Assembly (NCBI RefSeq): GCF_021462225.1
Contig: NC_061797.1
Span: 24,575,093 to 24,639,092, forward strand
Reading direction: 5' to 3'
Source of the DNA: Girardinichthys multiradiatus
Lineage: Eukaryota > Chordata > Actinopteri > Cyprinodontiformes > Goodeidae
Length of the DNA stretch: 64,000 nucleotides
A model generated the notes under the pieces. That model did no database searches and was not told the origin of the DNA. It saw nothing but the letters and a program-made list of their open reading frames with translations. Every line of letters begins with the position of its first letter. The first letter of the stretch is position 1. This document shows positions 1 to 11,800 of this stretch, piece after piece. The position numbers and the translations under genes are program-made.

Positions 1-377
1 TTTTCTGATTTCAACTAGGTGTAATCTGATTTTATCGTGACCAAATTCAGGAGTTTAGATCATGCAACTGTACCCAAAACTTAAGAGAGACAAAAATGAG
101 CAAAGCACAATCATAATAGTTTGTTTTTTTCAGATCTATAACTCAGATAAACCTCTAAGAGGAGAAGTCATATAGTGAAGCATTTAGATTTTAAGCGCAC
201 AAATATAACTTCAAAAAGTTTATATAGTAAGTTTTGCAAAATTTGACTTCACTTATACAGTGCTGAGAATGATGCTGTATGACATTTTTTAACTCCTCAA
301 AATCTGTACTTTTTTTTTTTTGCATTTTTACCATACTAATGTAATTTAGGCAGGAGTGGGTGAATTAATCTACATAC
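1..377. other. Intron sequence of strc, no exon seen
   Basis: A/T-rich sequence downstream of the last visible strc exon. I see no exon, repeat or RNA gene in it. Confidence 0.5.
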
Positions 378-3300
378 CATCCTCTGAACTATTTTGTCCA
401 CCAGAAGCTCCTGCTTTCTTCTAGATAACATGAGAAAGTATCGAGGCGTGGCTACAATCATCTTCCTCAGGGTGTCCATCATTTCTGCAGAAAATATCTT
501 AAGGGTGCTCATCCTGAAGGCAGCAAAATATATACACAATGTTGTTAGTTATACAGCCTGAATACATATATACATATATGTATACAGGGGTTGGACAATG
601 AAACTAAAACACCTGGTTTTAGACCACAATAATTTATTAGTATGCTGTAGGGCCTCCTTTTGCGGGCAATACAGCGTCAATTCGTCTTGGGAATGACATA
701 TACAAGTCCTGCACAGTGGTCAGAGGGATTTTAAGCCATTCTTCTTGCAGGATAGTGGCCAGGTCACTACGTGATACTGGTGGAGGAAAACGTTTCCTGA
801 CTCGCTCCTCCAAAACACCCCAAAGTGGCTCAATAATATTTAGATCTGGTGACTGTGCAGGCCATGGGAGATGTTCAACTTCACTTTCATGTTCATCAAA
901 CCAATCTTTCACCAGTCTTGCTGTGTGTATTGGTGCATTGTCATCCTGATACACGGCACCGCCTTCAGGATACATTGTTTGAACCATTGGATGCACATGG
1001 TCCTCAAGAATGGTTCAGTAGTCCTTGGCAGTGACGCACCCATCTAGCACAAGTATTGGGCCAAGGGAATGCCATGATATGGCAGCCCAAACCATCACTG
1101 ATCCACCACCATGCTTCACTCTGGGCATGCAACAGTCTGGCTGGTACGCTTCTTTGGGGCTTCTCCACACCATAACTCTCCCGGATGTGGGGAAAACAGT
1201 AAAGGTGGACTCATCAGAGAACAATACATGTTTCACATTGTCCACAGCCCAAGATTTGCACTCCTTGCACCATTGAAACCGACGTTTGGCATTGGCATGA
1301 GTGACCAAAGGTTTGGCTATAGCAGCCTGGCCGTGTATATTGACCCTGTGGAGCTCCTGACGGACAGTTCTGGTGGAAACAGGAGAGTTGAGGTGCACAT
1401 TTAATTCTGCCGTGATTTGGGCAGCCGTGGTTTTATATTTTGTGGATACAATCTGGGTTAGCACCCAAACATCCCTTTCAGACAGCTTCCTCTTGCGTCC
1501 ACAATTAATCCTGTTGGATGTGGTTCGTCCTTCTTGGTGGTATGCTGACATTACCCTGGATACCGTGGCTCTTGATACATCACAAAGACTTGCTGTCTTG
1601 GTCATAGATGCGCCAGCAAGACGTGCACCAACAATTTGTCCTCTTTTGAACTCTGGTATGTCACCCATAATGTTGTGTGCATTTCAATATTTTGAGCAAA
1701 AGTAAGAAATAGATAATCTCTCCCTGTGTAAACTCAGGCCATTAATATAGAGAAAACAAAGCAACATGCAGCTCCAGAATGATACATTTTTAAGCAACTA
1801 GGATGATAAAAGCACAAAGATTTTGCCGTCATATTTCACTGAAGATTTCTAACCAATAAATATGAATATTAGGAGTCTGAGAGTGCAGGTGCAGTTTTTA
1901 TGACTCACGGTATGGATAAAGCTATTTCAGCTCCAAGATCCTGAAGCAGGTCAGGGAAGAACTTAAACTGGTGCAGCTTGTCAAGCACACACGTTTTCTG
2001 TCCAGCAGGATAAAAACAAGACACATGATACGTATATATTACATTCACTGTAGGAAATGAGGATAAAAGAGGAGTTGGTTACACTGTTATAGTTACCAGT
2101 GAGGTGTGAAGAATACCAGGTTGCTGCCTGAGGAAGGCCAAGATGTTCCTCACAGACAAAGGTGATGTATCAGCCCCAAACTGTTCCTGTAAGACCCTGC
2201 AGCCCACACCCTGACCCAGTGATCCCAGACTCCTAGATACACACACAGAGGGGAGCTACAACAGCTAAGACTGATGCATGTTCAGGTCCTACTTATACAA
2301 AACATGTTACATGTGTTAAGGTTATTGGGAACCAAAGCTGTTGAACTGAACATTTTAAATGGGATTAAAAAAAAGCAGTACGGATAAATAAAAAATGAAA
2401 TTACTCTGTTGGATTGTAGTGGGTTTGTTTTGTTTGTGTGTGTTCCTGTAGATTTGCAAGAGGTTATACTGTCTTGCTATTAATTTGAGCTCAGTTCAAG
2501 GTTTCAACAAACTCCAGAAACATTTCTGCAACTCTTTATCATTTATAAAAACAAAACATGAAATCTGCCAAAGATGTCACATGTCAGAAATAAAGATAAA
2601 CTTACAAAAAATCTTGCTTGATTAGTTTTGGGTCAGCATTAACCAGCTCTCTGACAATTGCTTGAGCCTGGAGAATAAAAAGAAAAAAAGGCTTTACTAC
2701 ATGATCTCTTTTCTGTTAATTTTCAAGATCTGATACAAGGATAATGTGGCATCAAGATGCAGACTATTTGCATCATTTTACAATGTCATAGATGAAGTCT
2801 TTCCTCTAGTTCATTACTTAATTATTAAGTAGTGAATCACAATTCTGTTGTACAAAAAGACGAAGCACTAAGAAATCAGCAACTTTTCTGACATTACTGC
2901 TACCAATACAATAAGAATGAAAACATCTCTGCCATGTATGGGTGGTAGGCAGGGTGTGAGAGTGTGTTGAGCATTAAATAGGTCTGAAGCCTAGTTTTAT
3001 ATTTAAGCTCTAAAGTACTTGTAAGTTGTCAGATTCAGTGGTAGCTCTGTGGTACCTGCTGTGTGTTCCAGGGTTTTGTGGACGTATTGGAGAGTTTTTC
3101 CACAAGCAGGCGAGTTCTTCGAAGGACACTTAGCAGGGGCGTGCATCTGAGCAAAGGCTTCACATCATCCAACCAGTTGACAACCTCTTGGAAGCCCTGA
3201 AAAATCATGTTGCAAATCACTTCTACAAACAAATAACTAAAATAAAAAATTTTTTAGACTTTAAAATGTTAAATCTTGTTGAAGATCTTCTTTTCAAAGT

Positions 3301-3687
3301 AGAACCTTAACACTTAACATTTTTGTATTAAATGTGACATCATAAGCCTCGCTCCTTGAGTACCCATAGTTTTGTGGCAATAGTGTTTGCTTCCAGTGGA
3401 CAGTGCGCATCTATGTATGGCAGGACAGGAAGGTGTGGGGTGAGGGCCTTCACAGCAGACAGTAGTTTGTCAGAGGTGAGGTTCAGGAGGGTCTCCGTCT
3501 TTACACCAACAATGAGAGTGCCGAGCTCCTGCAGCTGGCCTGTTTTTAGCTGGTGAGAGGGAAAGAAGGAGTGAGGCTAGAACCTAGAAAAGCAGCATCT
3601 TTACGCAGTGTTTAGTATATGAAGTGTTTAAGTTTTAAGGTAACTCACTGTGTTAGTTTGAAACAGCTTGTCCACAATTATAGATGC
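378..3687 (-). CDS. strc: strc exons 13-19: C-terminal part, incomplete
   Basis: Exons 3649-3687 (13 codons), 3364-3549, 3056-3196, 2606-2667, 2097-2232, 1909-1997 and 378-513 join in phase. For 3364-3549 I chose the upstream acceptor (caccag), because the nearer aaacag would give an early stop. The last visible exon encodes P-M-S-T-L-K-I-F-S-A-E-M and ends at Q-R-M|gtatg. Nothing exon-like was seen in 1-377, so the gene continues to the left of the window. The intron before the last visible exon carries a Tc1 copy; the intron before exon 13 carries a piggyBac relic. Confidence 0.8.
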
Positions 3688-5821
3688 CTTCAAAACACAG
3701 AGATTAAACACATGTTATTGTTAAGCTCAGTAAAATTTTGTTCCCTACAGTTTGTTTAGTTGCACATAAGGTTATGCAACCACTACTGCTAATTAGGTCC
3801 ATTGACAAAATTCAAAAACTGTCCAGGTGTTTGCAATAAACCAACTACACAAAATCAGCTTACACAGTCAAATAAAACTGACATTGCAACAATTTATCAA
3901 AACAAAACAAAAAATCAACACTAGATCCCACTTCGAGTGACTACTGTAGTGTCAAACTTATTCAGCCCCCTGAATAGAAGTCTTTATAAAAGCACACATT
4001 TCCAAATCAGCTGCGGTCATCTTTTGTGGTGCATCTGATGCAGCCAAACAAGGGCTTCATTGATTTCATCAGGTGGACTTGAGATAGAACATCTCACATA
4101 CCTGGACTGCTGTCAGTAACACTTCATTGCATGTTAGACATGTGTCTAATACAAGAGAATTGCACAAAAAGTTCAAAGAAGAAATCAGTGCACAAACAAG
4201 AAAGACGATACAAAAAAAAATAGCGCGGAATTTTCCAAAAGGTACAGCTGGAAGCATTTCTTTAGATGTTTAGCCACCTGTATGTGTAGAAAATGGAAGC
4301 TATGAGCAGCTGCCACCAGATTCCTAGGAGCAAGCATATCTCAAAGTCCACCAAGACTTGTTTTCAGAAGAAGTTCGGGAAGATAATAAATATGTCATCA
4401 CAGTTGCCTGACTTGAACGCAGTTAATAATCTGTGGTGGGATTTAAAAAATTTCAACAAACAATCTTATTCCTCAGGAACACTGCCAGGAGCTGGTGCCA
4501 ACAGCAGACCATAACAGCAAAAGGATGTTATACTTTTCTTGAATAATTGAGACCACAGTAAGCATTAAAGTGACATTATGTGTTGAATGTCTAGCCCTTG
4601 TGCAATCTTAACATTTTGTTTACTCCCATTGTCCTACGGGTCAAAAATGACCCGCCTTATGAAAGCCCCAAAATAAAGCTGCTTAATTGAAGTTTAATTT
4701 TTGCATGATGAAACAACCTGTTATTTATCAATTCAACTCAATTGAATTCATTTTTTATCATGTATTTTTTGTTACACAATACAAAAATACAATCACCAGT
4801 GAACAGTTTTACACTTTGTCTTTTACCACAAACCAACTTTCATAACAGTTTTCTTTTACACAGTAAAGGTTTATTATTGCTATTATATAAATGTGAAGTA
4901 ATTACTTCTGAATTAATTATATTGAAAGGAAAAAAAGTCAATAATCTGGAACTTTTTTGTCAACAGTTTATTCTTTTATATTTTTAAGGAAGTGAATTAT
5001 AAAACTACTCTTAACACAACAAAACAACAAAATGTTGCTTGATTTTGTGAACAGTTTTTAACATCAACTCTATTTAGCACATGTAAGACAGTATGTGCGA
5101 ACGTGAGAATGGGCTTTGCACATATGCAGCACACAACTTTTGTCTTGCAGTCCTTATTCCAGGGGCAGAACTGGCACCTTTTTCTTTTGACTGACCCAGC
5201 TGCAGCCTCGGGTGGATCAAAACAATATTCAACTCCCTGAACAGCTTCCACAATGGCTGCAGTGGCTTCTGTGCGGGGCAGGCGCACCCTTCTCTCAATG
5301 CACGGGGTGACAACAGCTTTTCCCAAATGTCCCAACAGTCATCCTTCTGCAGCTGTACGTTCCAATAACCTTGTCGAGGTTGTTCACGCCTCCTTTATTG
5401 CAGTTATTGCAGTTATAGTTGAGGATGATGGCTGGCTTCCTGTCCTCACAATCACTGATTTCAGCCGCCTTGTGCTGTGTGCTCAGTTGGGCCACGTTCA
5501 TGTTCCTTTTTGGAAGATAAGAAACAAGGGTAGTGGTGGGAATGAATGCAAACTTTGATGAGAAGAGCGCTCTGCCTCTTGTTGCGAGGGGTGCAGGGTG
5601 GAGTTCAAGCTTATTCTTCCGAACAGTGCCAACCGTGGTCATCTTCCTTTTCACATGTGACACTGTGCCCCCTCAGTCCAACTGTCAATTCAAGCACAGC
5701 CCGAATCCCCTGGTTCTTCTCTGATGCTCCATTCGGCAGCTTCCCTGTGTACACTTGCATATTCCATGCATAGCTGGACTTTGCATCACAGGCCACCCAT
5801 ATTTTGCTGCCAGTTTCTTTG

Positions 5822-5889
<68 letters not shown>

Positions 5890-8800
5890 CCTTTGAACTT
5901 TTTTCTGGTGTTTAAATGCTTTTATAATTCAAGGGTCAAAAGTTACCCATAAGACAATCTTTGTACTCTAGTGGTGTACAACCCACATGGACACATAAAC
6001 AAAAACAAAGTATCACTTTTTCTAATGATGGGGTCCCTTTAGGAAAAGTCTTAAAATTTCAAGTTGGAAAAAGATAGCTTAAGTTATTTTTTCTACAGCT
6101 AAACATGGTAGTGGGCCACTTTTGACCCGCAAGACAACACAAGGGCTAGAAACCGCTTTTAAAATTAGTTGGGTTTAGTATTTAGGTAAAACTTTTTGGC
6201 CAACAAACCTAATTTACAATGAGGGTTTAATAACTTTAGGTGCAACATTACAGCACCAAATCACAAGAAAAAGAAACCTGAACTCTTTACATAAAGCAAC
6301 AAATGTTGTTCAATTACAACACTCATATTCACATTCAGTCCTATAACAAACAGCCCAGGTACACCTAGTTTAAATATATTTCTTTCAGACTCAGGCCGAA
6401 CAATAAAAGCTTGTCTAAGTACACCAGCAGATTGCATAAAATCCTCATAGTTGCTGTACCATATCCTGAGCAGTTATTGGGTTACAGAGGAAAGGAACAA
6501 CCTCCTTTAAAACAGGAAGAAACCTCCAGCAGAAGCAATCTGAGGATTAACAGCCATCTGCCTCAGCTTGCAGTAATTCAATCTTCAGTTCTAAGGAATG
6601 CATCACTTCTTAGCTCAGTTTTTAATCATGATTGTCTAAAACAATAAGGAGGAGCTCATTTTCTTTACAGTTCAATTAAACGACAGCTGCTGTCCAGTTC
6701 AGCTCTACCTGTATCGGAGTAAATGGTATGGTGCTGAGTCCAGGAAGAGCGGAGAACAGCTGGGATTCCGTCAGACCATTCAGGAAAGTCACACCTAGCG
6801 AGGGCAGGAGTGGTGCGAGCTCTTTTAGTCGGTTAGCACTGAGTGAGGATGGGATCCGAAGCTCTGGGTTGTTCAGTAAGAGATCTGAAACCTGGAAAAA
6901 GAAAATGGCTTTTTTCCCTCATTGTTTGTTGTCAGATACAACACCAAGCATATCACATATATACTACAAAACAATAGGAAAAGCAGAGAATTATCCGCTC
7001 CTACCAGCTGACTGGGAAGACTGAGTCCTTTGAGCATGCAGTTCATAATGCTCTCCTGGATGACCTGGAAGGCCTCAGTGTTATTGTAAGCAAGGAGGTC
7101 CACTGGATCTGCGAGGCATGAGAGATTTCCCAATCTGAAATTATAAACACTGTTTTAACACACACCTGGAAAACACCTTACAAAAAGAAAAAAAACAACA
7201 TAAATATGCATCAAATTATCAACAAATACATAAGTAGAAGTCCATATTCTTATAACTTAATAGCAATCTCTTCAATTACAGCTATTCTCATTTTTTATCT
7301 ATGTCACAGCATTTAAAAGATAGATGATCAAAAGTCTGTTGTTATATAGGGAAACAATCATCACTAACATGTTAATCAAATTTTAAATGTCTATGGAAAA
7401 AACGTTTTGAAAAATATTGAAATCCAAACCTGATGAAGTCCTTAGCTGTCAGGTTCCTGTAGCTCCCAATAAGTCTGTTGGCAATAAATTCCTGCTTTAC
7501 AGAAGAGAGGATGTTTCTCTGCAACACATCCAGACCATCCAACAGCTGCAGATAAACATAAAGCACCGAAACATTGTAATTGTTAAGACTATAGAAACTA
7601 GTATACAGCTCCCTCCACATTGATTGGCACTCCTGGTGTAAAAAGCATTCAGAAATGTATCTCAATTGAAAAAAATAGGAAGATTTAACCTTGAATTTAA
7701 GTAAATTAATTAACTGTTTTGTACTAAATCCCTTGGTTTCTTAACAAATCTCTTAATGTGATAATTTGGTATACATATGTGGCACAGAGGCCCATTCATT
7801 TTACACTGTCTACAAAATGAGAAAGATAAGAGAGCATTTCATTAATACAAGGTAGTAAACTGTTCTCAGCAAGGTTTATCAATATGTACAGCCAGAGCAT
7901 TATTTAATATTGAAGTGGAAGTGTGACAAAAAATTATCTTACCCACTCTCACAATGAGGAGAGTGGTGCAAAAATCTTAAAAGGTCAGTGTTTGTATGGG
8001 ATTATGCTACTGCACTAAAGGGTGCATTCATTTTAAACATCCTTGTAAGGGATACCAGGAAATGTCAATGTGCTGTTGTTTAATCAATTCAATTATGCTG
8101 GAAGATGCAATTTTTCTAAGTGCACAATTATATGTGCAAAAGCAGAGAAACAAAGCAACAACATGAGACGGTACTTTTCAAACAATTATCCCCTGCTTTC
8201 CTCAGTTCATTTTATTCAGTGGTGTAAATGCAAAACACAGTCTCCTGACAGATTTCTTTGGTCTTTTTGTCACATTTGGATGCTTCAGATCATTAATAAG
8301 ATTTTAGAATTAGACAAAGATAATATATAAATAATATAAAAAGCTGTTTTCTGTCATTTCAATTGTGATTTTTAGCTTTTAAGTGAGGAAAAAACTATCC
8401 AAACAAACTTGGCACTATGTGATTATATAATTGCCCCCCTTATAAATCATGAATTAACTGTGATTAATCCACATTTTTAGAAAGCTGAGATCAGTTTCAT
8501 TAGGCACTAATAAAACAAATGTGGAAATTTCTGGAAGATGTAAACCAGGTGTCAGAGTTCAAAGGGAAGTTACCTGAGCAGCTGAGAGGTGTTGGAAACT
8601 ATGGAAAGGCAAGTAGGCGATCAGGTTTCCTGTGTCCCTGATGAGGGATTGATGACCTCCAGTGATGCTGGAGGGAGACATAACTTTGTTGTACCACAAG
8701 CCGAATGCCTCTCGCTGGGCCAAACTCATTCTGTCCAAGTTTCTGTTAATGGTCTCCAGCCTAGGAGGAAAACAAAGGTATCAGAAATGTTGTTAAAGCT

Positions 8801-11800
8801 TGGGACATGTTTACTGTGGCCTTTTTAAAATTATCATTACCAAAACCTGAAATCAAGGCACAAACATCTTGTAATAAACAATTTAACAAGTTTAAGAGAA
8901 AATCTTTTAATTTATATTTTTGTTTTGCATCTGTTAAACATGCAGCACTTTGCTTTAATGCTTAGCTGTTTTGACACTTACATAAACTGTAATCTTAGCT
9001 GACTGCTGTTTGTCACATTTCCTGATTTCCCATTTTAGATTTAGGCTTGATTTCCAAAAGTCCAAACAAATATTCCTTCAAGTGAAAAAGTTAAACAAAA
9101 AAGGCAGCCTTTTCAAAGACTGAAATTTAGTCAGTTACTTTCTATACATAATGCATGTGGCTTGCATTTCGTGGCACAATGACACATCAGTTCTCACAGA
9201 AGGCTGAAACCAGAGATGTGCTCAGAGAGAAGTGCAATGTTTGTATGTAGGTAAGTGAGACTCCACGATTAAATGTAACTGGAAAAATCACCACTATTTG
9301 GGCAGAAAAGGCTTTTAATCTCAGTGGATGAACCAGTGCTGTGTCCACACATACTGAACCTAATGAATAGTAGCGAACCATTCTTTGATATACGTTTGGA
9401 GAAGCAGTCTGCATGCTTTGGCGCTGGATTTTAGACACTTGTGGCGAAGGAAGTGATTGGAACATCACAAATTAATGATTTAGAAATGTGAGAAAATACC
9501 TTTAAGGCATATAAGATTAATATTGATGGACAGAACTAAATTAATGGCGGAAATGAGCCACCAAAGTCCAGTAACAAGAAATACAATCTTTGAGTCACTA
9601 GTCCACTTAGAACTAAAATTATGCAAAAGCAAACCGATGATGCTGCATTTATGTTGTTTTTGTTGAATTAAACTGAAACTTTATTAAATCCAAATGGTTT
9701 CACGAGCAATGCACCCATTACAAATGACAGCTGACGTTATAACTTACACATTGACATTGTTCTGTTTGGACGGCAGTGCCTTAATATCAGCTGGACTGGC
9801 TGCAGCCAGCAGAGAGCCCAGCTCAAGCAGAAGTTTATCATCGGTTGCCTGGTAGGTCTTTAGTAGCACTGACACCATGACAGACCGGTACTCATCAGAT
9901 AACTGGTAAAAAAGGAGCAAGTACAGTCAATGAAAATAAAAGGCAAACAGAAGTGGAGGACTAACAAAGTAGGCTGCAGGTACACAGTGACTGCTCAGTT
10001 GAAAGTTGAATCACCTGCAGGGTGTTCTCAAATCTGTTGTAGTACTGAAGGACCATTCTGACAGTGCTGATATGTGTTGCAGCCAGCACCGACCGCAGGC
10101 TGCTTAAAGGCAAATGGAAGTACTCCTACACGGCAGGGGGAGAAAGAACACAGAGAAAGGTCAAAATCAAACAGTGAAGGAACGATAAATCATACAGTAG
10201 CATCAGAGATCAGTAGAATCGTACAGATACTGGGGATGTGTCCAACCTTGATGAAACGCAGTTCATCGCCGGTCACGTCTCTTGCTGTCTGCAGCAGGCT
10301 GCTGAGTACTGTCTGCAGCCAGAACACACACGCACGCACACAGCTTTATAGCAATTATGACAGGTTTATCATTAACATATGCTACGGTGAAAATGTTTTA
10401 AACTATACTTAAGCTACTCTTTCCAGAGAACAAACTTTAATTTTTGTGATTTTGAGCACTATAAAATCTTCCACTCATACTGAAGGTTTTTCTAAGGTTT
10501 CTTTTGTTTTTTCCCTTTCATTTTCTGTTTATTTCCTTTTATGTGACCACTGTCCCTGTTACTTTGTTTCTTTAGGTACCTTCATACCAGCAGCTCGTAA
10601 AAAACTTGGTCCTTGCTTTTTTCAAGATGCATCTACAAAAAAGAAATAATAAAAAAGATATAATTGTTTAAGAGACATATTGTAGTTATTGTGCACCAAC
10701 AAGGTATAAAGAAAAGGTGAAATGTTGCTTGAAACAAAATCTCAGTGAAGTTAACAGTCTTTACTGAAAACAATTTTGGCAAATGAAGAAAAGCACATTT
10801 TCCATTTCTTTCTGTCAAAAGCTGATTAAACAAATCTCAAAGAGAGAAAAATCTAGGACCCAAGTAGTGCACAATCCTTCAATGAATCCATCTGCTATTA
10901 TAAATTTTTTGAAGATGCAGCTAACATTTCACACAAACTGTATCCTACCGACAAACAGCTTGCACCAAATTTTCCAAGAATTCCTTTTAAAATAAGTTTT
11001 GTGCTAATGTTTCTGCTTTGTGCCACAAGGCAGGTTTTACACCAAAATGCAGAACCCTTTCCTAATGAAAATTAAAAGGTCAGAGTTCAGTTGAAATGGT
11101 AAGATGCAGATCCTTGCAAAGATATCACTACCCATTAAAAGTTTCAAATTTTCACCTGCAGCAACCAAAAACCTCAGTGTATTTTATAGGGATTTTATGA
11201 CATAAACCAGCACAATGTAGCACAAATGTGTGCCCTGTATTAGTATTCAACCCCCTGTCCTCTGATATCCCTAAATAAAATCCAACTGTGCAGTGCAACT
11301 GTCTTGAAAAGTAATCTAGTTGTAAATAGAGCCCAAGTGTAAATGCAACTTCTCTTTAAAGCCCCCTGACGTTTGTTAGATAACATTTATGAACAAACAG
11401 CATGATGACGATCAAGAAACACACCACACGACATTTATCAAAAATTTTCATTTCACAATATGCATGATTTGTGTGTTGATCTATCACATAATATCCAAAT
11501 AAATTACCCTGACATTTGCTGTAATGTGACAAAATGTAGAAAAGTTTAAGGAGTTTGTATATTTTTTCTGGGCACCATGAAAGGACAGGACTCAATGTGA
11601 AAAGACAAAAAGATTCAAATAAAAAACTTCAGCAAAAGGTTTAAAAACTGCTTCTGAAAATCCCTTTAAATTATTACAAGTAAGATCGTCTCCTTGGCAG
11701 CAAAGTATAAAGCTATGATGACCCTGGAGGTTTGTACAATATTGAAAGTCATTGTTAAATTAGGTGTAACCTTGTAGAGATTACACCAAGCTGGACAGAC

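Larger units (their letters stand above)
4591..6149 (-). mobile_element. piggyBac-like element relic (PGBD type), internally deleted
   Basis: Both ends carry CTAGCCCTTGTG in inverted orientation (4591-4602 and 6138-6149). Next to them are sub-terminal GGGTCAAAA/TTTTGACCC motifs (4636-4652 and around 6119-6130). Inside, on the minus strand, are the C-terminal parts of a piggyBac transposase. The outer CTAG is found on both sides where piggyBac normally leaves TTAA. About 1.56 kb remains, which is shorter than an autonomous element; the N-terminal half of the transposase is missing. Confidence 0.82.
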
